Below the pieces are notes generated by a model. It searched no databases and had not been told where the DNA came from. It worked only from the letters and a program-made list of their open reading frames with translations. Of a DNA stretch of 64,000 bases, positions 57,119 to 64,000 are shown piece after piece (within the stretch, counting starts at the first letter, position 1; each line of letters starts with the position of its first letter). This stretch comes from Symsagittifera roscoffensis (taxonomy: Eukaryota > Xenacoelomorpha > Acoela > Convolutidae), in NCBI RefSeq assembly GCF_963678635.1, contig NC_087063.1, forward strand, positions 34,878,540 to 34,942,539. The letters run 5' to 3'. Both the position numbers and the translations under genes were made by a program.

Positions 57119-58116
57119 TCAATCCTTCGATGCCATCGGGTCCTCTTTAATTCCTCTCTCTTGATGCTCTTCGAAATCATTTCCTTCTTCCATGTTTTGC
57201 ACATTCATGACCGATAATACTTCTAAGTCCGTAAAAATTTTTTCTGGGCTTTCCGCAGGGGATACTAGATCTACTATGTGTGCGGTAATTGTGTGACCTT
57301 TTGGACGTATTGCAACCAAGAATTTTATGCAGGCCTGGTATTCGGGGGACTTCTCGTGGAAGCCCATTTCTGAAATCAGACTTTTCAGACTTGGCTTTTG
57401 ATCCGGGGTCTTTGATTCAGGACTGCTTGTAACTAAGTATATCAGTGGATGAATCAATAGCAAATTTCTTTGTTGTCGTTTGCAGTGTGTCCTCTACTGC
57501 ATTTATGGGAATTGAATTTCCCAATGCGCTGGCAAGAGTTGACTGTCTGGCTCGGTTTGATTTACGTGTCGGTTGTTGCTTTGTCAATTGTTGCTTTTGT
57601 TTTGCCTTTGGTGTTGCCTTTATAATAATTCTTTTGGGTGACGGCGCTAGATTTTCCGACGTGGACGATCCCGAAAAAGTTGATGATCCTGATGTGGCAG
57701 CACTCTCTTTTTCACGTCGTTGATCCGACTGGAATTCCATTCCTCTTGTTGGCGTTCTTGGTGCCGGTCGTCCCCCAGTTCTTTTTTCCGGTTGCCTTCC
57801 ACTTCGATGGCTGTTTTGTTGCGTCCTCTTTAAACATTGGGTGTCGTGGTGCACTCGGGTTTTCTATATCTAAAAAACGTAAACAAGGTCCTGTTCTCCG
57901 AGCGGATTTATATGCCACATAGTCGCTGGGTGTTGAGAGGCCACATAGAACATGTATTAGAGGGTTAGGTACGAATGCAAAACCACTGTTTCTTAGTAAC
58001 CGTGGTTGTTTTCCTTTTGTTTGGACCCACGCCGTATGTGGTTTGTAAGTTAGAATTCTCCTATCGATAGTTTTGCATTTTTGTTCAAATGTTTTTGGAT
58101 TTTTTTTCATAGCCAA
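57119..58116 (-). pseudogene. Ty3/gypsy-associated ORFs next to the LTR
   Basis: Three overlapping minus-strand frames (58116-57712, 57854-57417, 57463-57119) read as one broken protein. The first part includes GFAFVPNPLIHVLCGLSTP and a basic region. Then come a Ser-rich stretch, KRIIIKATPKAKQKQQLTKQ and RKSNRARQSTLASALG, and an acidic end. Position between integrase sequence and LTR suggests a post-integrase tail. A TTGGCGC word just upstream (about 58220) leaves open that it is a gag after a primer-binding site. Confidence 0.45.
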
Positions 58117-58239
58117 TCTAGTTCTTTCTTGCTACTTGTTCGATTTTCTTTTTTATTATTTAGTCAGTTTGATGGTGTATCCTTTTATACCTTAAGTTTA
58201 ATCTTTCCTTTTCTAGCGCCAATGTAAAAAGTTTTTTAG

Positions 58240-59020
58240 AATTAGATGAAACAGTGCTTCTTCAGAAAACTGGTTTTTTTGACAACCAAGGAAGCTTTTC
58301 CATTATTTAAAAACTTGAACAGTGCAAAAACGTTTCCCTCAATTATATATTGGGATGACAATAACGCTAGTAATGATTTTGAGAAAGTCAAATTGATCAA
58401 CCAACTGATTCGCCCAAAATTTTTCTTAAAAAATTGACGTTAACGTTGAGATTATAACAAAGTATCTTGCCGCAGTTCCTAATAAAGGTTTCAGTGTCTG
58501 TGGTAAAATTCCAAGTTTTGTCTTCAACCGCAACTCAGTTTACACGGTCCCATTCGTCTATCTTTTATTTAGAGGAATCCTTGATTCTTGTTCTCGGCCC
58601 AATTTTTGAAAAACTGCACATATATCTCCAATTCATAAAGAGGAGCACACAACTTGCCAATCTCGACTTTACCACGGTTGTCGTTAATTTTTCTCCCAAT
58701 CTCGAATTTACCACGGTTGTCATTAATTTTTGAAAGATTTTTATTTAATTTTATCTATGATCAAGTAAGCCTTGAACTTAACAGCAAGCAACATGGCTTT
58801 CGCTAAGGTCATTTTTGTATCACGCAAACCCTGACTTTTTTTGATAAAGTCTATTCGAACTTCGACGACAATGTGGAGCAACTGGTGTTAAATCTCGACT
58901 TTAAGAAAGCATTTGACTCAGTGTCGCATGCCATCCTCCTTACAAAACTCTCTTTAATCGGTTTTGACAACAGCTTTTTGCTTTTATTCAGATCGTACTC
59001 AGTGAAAATTAATGTACATC
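58240..59020 (+). pseudogene. LINE RT fragment inserted in the Ty3/gypsy relic
   Basis: Plus-strand reading gives SNDFEKVKLINQ, later LELNSKQHGFR-stop-GHFCITQTL, then LVLNLDFKKAFDSVSHAILL, which are non-LTR RT motifs up to the first catalytic Asp. The catalytic YADD part is absent. Stops and shifts are present. It lies opposite in strand to the surrounding Ty3/gypsy sequence. A local tandem of CAATCTCGA...ACCACGGTTGTC is at about 58655-58735. Confidence 0.78.
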
Positions 59021-59100
59021 GCTGCCTCAGTGAAAATCGCTGCCTCAGAGCGGTCATCGCTGCCTCAGTGAAAATTAATGCGGCAGCAATGGGCTCATGT
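59020..59100. repeat. Short tandem of CGCTGCCTCAGTGAAAA
   Basis: ATCGCTGCCTCAGTGAAAAT or variants occur three times between about 59020 and 59085 at the junction of the LINE fragment and the integrase relic. Confidence 0.75.
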
Positions 59101-59132
59101 ATCCTGCGTTTGATGCTCAATTCATCGTCGCA

Positions 59133-60743
59133 TCACCTCTGCAGATCGTGCATTATTTCCGCTGGGATTTGCGAGTGTATCAGGTTTTTCATATCTAAAC
59201 AAGCGTGTTTAGCGTTCTCCCAATTTAAATTATATGATGAACTATTTGTTGTTATGTTTGACAGTGGTGTGTTAGCTTTTCTGCCCATATGCGCTTCAAA
59301 AGGTGTGGTTTTTGTCACTCCTTGTGGAGTTATTCGTAACGTTTTAATTATTTCTGCCACGCTCGATGCAATTTTGAATGATGTAATATTTGGATCAATT
59401 TTCATGACCCCGAGTTGCCTTTTCAGTGCTTGTATTAATCATTCCACGACACCTATAGATCTTTGATTATCCACCGGGGCGAATAGGAGTTTTATGTTAC
59501 TTGATTTGCAGAATAAATGAAATCTTTTAGCGCGAAACGTTTGAGCTTGATCACAGTTTAAGCGGCGGGTTACCCCATTATTTTAAATGTATCGTTGCTT
59601 AAGTTTTAATGCAACGTCTGCTGTTGTGTTTGAAACTACTTAGCCGTTGGAAATGGTGACCGTTTTTCTACTGACACTAAAATGTACGCGTCTTTATTTA
59701 CCTCGTCAGAGAGCGGTCCCGCAAAACCCAGTTGGACCTTATCATTTGGTTTAACTAGTGGTTCCATTTGGAATGAATGTTGTTTACCAATAATTGGTTT
59801 TAAGTTTTTACCTTGTTGTGTACATTCTCGACATCTTTGAGCCATTTGTACTATTTCCTGTGTATATGAGGGAACCGAATGTTTTGGCAAAAATCCAGCA
59901 TGGCCGCAGATCCGGGTTGAGTGAGATGCAGACTGTCCAGTGCTGTTTGTCTAAGTTGTGTTGGCAGAACTATGCGTTCGTCGATGAGTAGACAATCATC
60001 CTTCACGTTCAATCGGTTCCGTATTTTGTACCAGTACTGGCCAAAAGACTGGCCAAAAAACTTTAGAGCGTCTCAGTCCCGTTTTCTTACAAAGTTGACA
60101 AGTGGTCTTAGATTTTTATATTTTCGGGTTACTGCGGCAATGAAGTTCACCCCCAGGACTTTTTGCAGATTTTTCTTATATAGAGGTGTATCCTCTTCTT
60201 CTGTGTTAGTCTCACTGTCACATGCGGCGACAATTTCGTTTACAATGAGTGCGTGGCTGGCCTCCAATTGAGTTGTTGACATAGTGGTTGGCTCATTGTT
60301 CGGTTGTGTTTCTTCCTGTATCATGATGTTAGGGTCCACGCGGTTTACGCAGTATTCATATGTCTCCTTTGTTTCTATTGAAAGGTCCGTTTGGATGATT
60401 GCATTGACTGGCACTGTTGTTGTTTGAGTGGATGTTGTTGAATTTACCTTCCTGATTGGAGGCGTTTTCTTACTGGGTCCTTCCGTCAAATCGTCGAACA
60501 CTATTTTTGGGAAAGTTGCTGGTTTTCGCTTTATATTTTCTCTTGCGTCCTTTATGGTGACTGATTGTTTCTTGTCTTGTTTGGTGGTCGTTTGTGACAA
60601 CGGCGGTCAGACAGGCTCTCCTCTCGGTCTAATTCTCCTTGCCATTGGTTCTTGTTTGTGTTCTCTGCTGGTGATATTCGTTCTCCCTTCTGCTCTTTTA
60701 GTATAATACCTCCCGTAAATTCTTTCATATTCCGTTTTTTCAT
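59133..60743 (-). pseudogene. Ty3/gypsy pol: spacer and integrase relic
   Basis: From 60743 down on the minus strand: a Lys/Glu/Thr-rich spacer ending NLRPLVNFVRKRD. Then, in other frames, sequence up to a zinc-binding end with QMAQRCRECTQQGKNLK, integrase core VQLGFAGPLSDE (Asp lost to Gly at the first acidic position) and VTRRLNCDQAQTF (second Asp). NQRSIGVVE (third acidic residue) and KTTPFEAHMGRKANTPLS follow. Several stops interrupt it. RT and RNase H are not present to the right, so the copy is truncated. Confidence 0.8.
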
Positions 60744-63700
60744 TATATCTGGCTGTCTCTCGTTGTGTTTTTTCTGGTATTTTATTGAGTGAGTTTTCCG
60801 ATTATGTGTGTCTGACTGATTTCGAAACTGAGTTGTGAGCGAATGATTTGACTTCAGACTTAAATGAGATTTGAGTATTTGATCGCTTATTTAACGAATG
60901 AAATGATTGGAATGCAATTGAGCTATTGGTTGAACTATTTTGTCGCCTTATTTTCCGCGCGTTTTTCGATCAGCCGATAGGGCGCTAGTTTCCTATTGGC
61001 TAGTTGGTTTAGAATTAAGTTGTCAATCATTTCAACTTAGAAGAGAAATGAGTCTTGTAATTCTGCTAAAATTCAAGTTGTTTATAGTAAAACATGTGGT
61101 CTATTAATCATTGAGCAGAAATTTTGCTTTGAGTTTCTTGTTTCGAATGCCATTTTTTCGCGGAATTTAATTAACTCAATGAAAGCCCAAAATGCATCGA
61201 CTGAAAGCAAGTTTGGTTGCAATTAGCTATTCAACTGGTCTTCTGTTTTCGTTTCTCAGACCTATTTATAGAGTTGGATAGTTTCTATTGCTTTAGGTTT
61301 TTAGTAGAGTTTTTGAGCCATTTTCAGGCTAAGATTGGCTAATTTGGAGATCAATTTCAATTCCTAGTCACTACCCGAAAACGGCATAAAAATTTCAAAA
61401 CTTCTAGGACATTTTTTGGTAATAACGTTTAATTTTTCATTTTTTTTAACATTGTCGCAACATTTTGTGACAGTTGCAGTGCAAAAAGCGACTGTTCTGG
61501 TGAGTAGATTTAAATTTTGATTTACTTCATTCAAAATACTAATAATCACTTAAGCAGCATGTTAGCGAAGTAAGCAAATCTGGTATCAGTTTTTTTTCGA
61601 ATAAAATGATTTCAAAAATTCTGGATTGTGGAGCGCAGATGATGAAACATCGAATTCATGATGAACTTGATGGCTATTTGGTTTATACAAATGTTTGAAA
61701 ACTCTGATTAAACAAGTTTGGCACAAAAATAAACTTAATTATGTAACACACATAATATAACTAGCAGATTTAGATTGTTTCGTAGCAGATTCCTGTAGAC
61801 CTTAACTCCCTAAATCAAATTCTGGAAAAAAACGATCACGTACTTTTAATAATATGTCAATACTAACATGTCTTGCAGATAAAAAAAAGCTCGTTTATTA
61901 ATGGAAAAAGAGGCTCGCTTATTATAGTTTATTAGTGAAAAAATAGGTGCAGCTTCCCGAAAAAGTCTCCTTGCCCAATAACAAAGCAAAAACTCTGAAG
62001 GCGTCTTGGCACTAATTTATTACCAAATTTGCCCAACTTTGCTGTAATGATTTTTTGAAGTTGATCTTGCTTACAGTTTTTTTAAAGTGATCTTGCGACA
62101 GATGTTTTCGATGAATATTTTTGAAATTGCTTACTTCCCTCTCACAAAAATCCGCTCACGCTTTTACTGATTTTCTATAAACTTAAGTTTACATATGGTA
62201 AGACTCGGAATCAATTTTTTGAAGCTAATTTATTGCAGAAAACTGTTGGAGTGGGCAAATAATAGTGAAGAAAAGTGGGGCAAAGTTACTGGCACAAGGT
62301 GGCACGTAATCGATCCAACTTTGAGGCAAAAATAGCTCCAAGGGGCGCCTGTCCAATCTATTGTGTCCAAGTATTGATTAGATGTCAATGAAGTCTGGCA
62401 TTACTCGTGAAGTGACAAGTTATCAATCAAAAATGGTAATATAGTTGCGAGCCAGAATTACAAGAGGCAATAGCGGCAACGAGGCTCATAAAAATGCTCG
62501 AGTATTGAGGCAAGGACTTTGTTTTAAAAGTCAGGGAAATATTAATGAGACTAAGAAATTCATATCAGGTTTATAATCTGATAATGTCTCAAAGGTGCTG
62601 TTTACTTTTAGATATAATTACATTAGGTCGCGGCTCGTTGCTGCTGCACTAAATGTGGTTGCAAAACACTGTTTTTTTTGTAGAAGTAATGATTTTATGA
62701 AATAACATTCAGGAAAGTTTACATCAGTGTTAAGTTATGGAAACGTGTCTTTTCCAATTTTGGCCGCCAGAGCCTGGGGCTTCCTCCATAGCAGATCGAG
62801 GAGATAAAAGCGCCCTTGAAAAAATTGAGGAGCTGGAAAATTCGATGGAGCTGATATTCAGGCTCATCTTAATTTCAGAAACAATGGATAAACGGCATTG
62901 AGCTATTGTATAACTGAGCCCTCATTCATGATTAGTTCAATTTCAACTACATTTCATACCATATCTTGTTTCTCATATCTCGTCGTAACTAAATAGTTGG
63001 TAGCTTTTAACCAATTCGCCAGCATTTAATTATGTTCTGATAAAAACATTAAAGAAGATACAGTATACCGGGCTTAAGGAGATTAGGCGAATGCCGGTCC
63101 CCAGTGAGCTTGACTATCTCAACCAACCAAAAAAGTATCAGATTTTTAAGCGGACTAGCCCCAGTTTTTGTAGAGACATCTTTTCAAATTATAATGTAGA
63201 AATTTTATGGTGATAGTGCGCGACAGAAAACTCCTTTTTATCAGCTTTCTTCACAAAATGCCTAAAAATGGCGGTTTTGATTTTTTTTGTCAAAAATTGG
63301 TCTGTAACACATTAAGTTCTGACAAGCCTTCTCACTGTTTTAAGAGAGTTGAGAAAATTTAATTGGTCGACTTATAAAAAAAAGTCAACAAAATTTTCGC
63401 CTCTCGTCTTTCCACCTTTCACGGAAATTTCTAGACGGACCTTCGACAGACTATACATTCATAAGATCAAACCTGGTCTTGCAGATACTGGCAGACTGAC
63501 GGCGCTGTGGAATCAAAAACCCAAACCAAAAAGTGTTTGGTACTTTAAAGTGATTCTCTTACGCCTGCCAGTTACGTGAGGTATCCGACGCCTGAATCCA
63601 TTTCAAAGAGGAGTATGATTCATGACTAGTAGCTTCCCGGGTCCAGGTCCGCGACTCAAGTCCAGGCTTTCGCGACAAATCTTTGGCATGCCCAGACATT

Positions 63701-64000
63701 CGCAGATAAATTTAGGCATATTCAGACTTTCGCGACCACAATTATTCGTTGCGACTTTCGTGACTGAGACGGAGACGGCGCGACCAAAATGTTTTGATCC
63801 ATACTTGCGATTTCCAGACTATCGCAATCAAAGTTTTCAATTTACAAACTTTCGCGACCGAAAAACTCATTCGCGATTTTAGTGACTAAAGATGAGAAGG
63901 CGCGAACGGCGTGACCAAACTCAGCCATTTACGACTGAGGTGGAGACAGCGCGACTGCTGACTGACTATCTTTGTTTCTCGAAATTTCTTTGATAAATCA
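60744..64000. other. AT-rich right flank
   Basis: No gene recognised. A decayed hAT-type MITE fragment lies at about 63210-63440 (TTAATTGGTCGACTTATAAAA against TTGGTCGACCTAAG in the intact copy). About 63640-63960 has recurring GACTTTCGCGAC, AGACTTTCGCGACC and GGCGCGACC words, a degenerate repeat. Confidence 0.5.

Overview
The window is a piece of an AT-rich animal genome, probably a marine or aquatic invertebrate. I base this on intron-rich gene structure with GT-AG splicing, one nervous-system-type receptor gene, Ty3/gypsy, LINE, SINE and hAT-type repeats, and a 200-N scaffold gap. I cannot name the phylum. No prokaryotic features, rRNA or CRISPR array were seen.

One cellular gene dominates. 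An ionotropic glutamate receptor (iGluR) lies on the minus strand from the start codon at 54590 to the stop at 8251. I could assemble 17 coding exons, totalling 3453 nt and a 1150-residue product. Splice phases agree at every junction except exon 6/7. In protein order it has a signal peptide, an amino-terminal domain (ATD, exons 1-8), S1 (exons 9-11), M1 and the pore loop (exon 12), M3 (exon 13), S2 (exons 13-15), M4 (exon 16) and an Asn/Ser-rich cytoplasmic tail (exon 17). The M3 and pore motifs place it in the non-NMDA (AMPA/kainate/delta-like) branch. Several ligand-contact residues are unusual. Exon 2 is present twice, 4.69 kb apart, in a duplicated block interrupted by the assembly gap.

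The introns and flanks are mostly repeats. Intron 10 carries a Ty3/gypsy retrotransposon in the + orientation (LTRs 19320-19531 and 25709-25916, 5-bp target duplication), with broken gag and pol and an internal 135-bp RT duplication. Intron 11 holds an intact hAT-type MITE (18395-18824) with an 8-bp target duplication, and decayed relatives occur elsewhere. Intron 12 has an inverted-repeat element ending about 25 bp from the M3 exon. Intron 4 has a LINE RT relic (34757-36440), an 88-bp tandem array (about 31900-32240) and a tRNA-like repeat family. Introns 1 and 2 contain several copies of a large palindromic repeat.

Left of the gene are a minus-strand Ty3/gypsy RT/RNase H relic (1-960), an ATCGATTTAA-rich inverted-repeat element (2543-3996) and a direct repeat (6895-7935). 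Right of the gene are a possible terminal exon of another gene (56412-56521), a second Ty3/gypsy element on the minus strand (LTR 56799-57010, pol to about 60743) interrupted by LINE RT sequence (58240-59020), and 3 kb of unremarkable AT-rich DNA.
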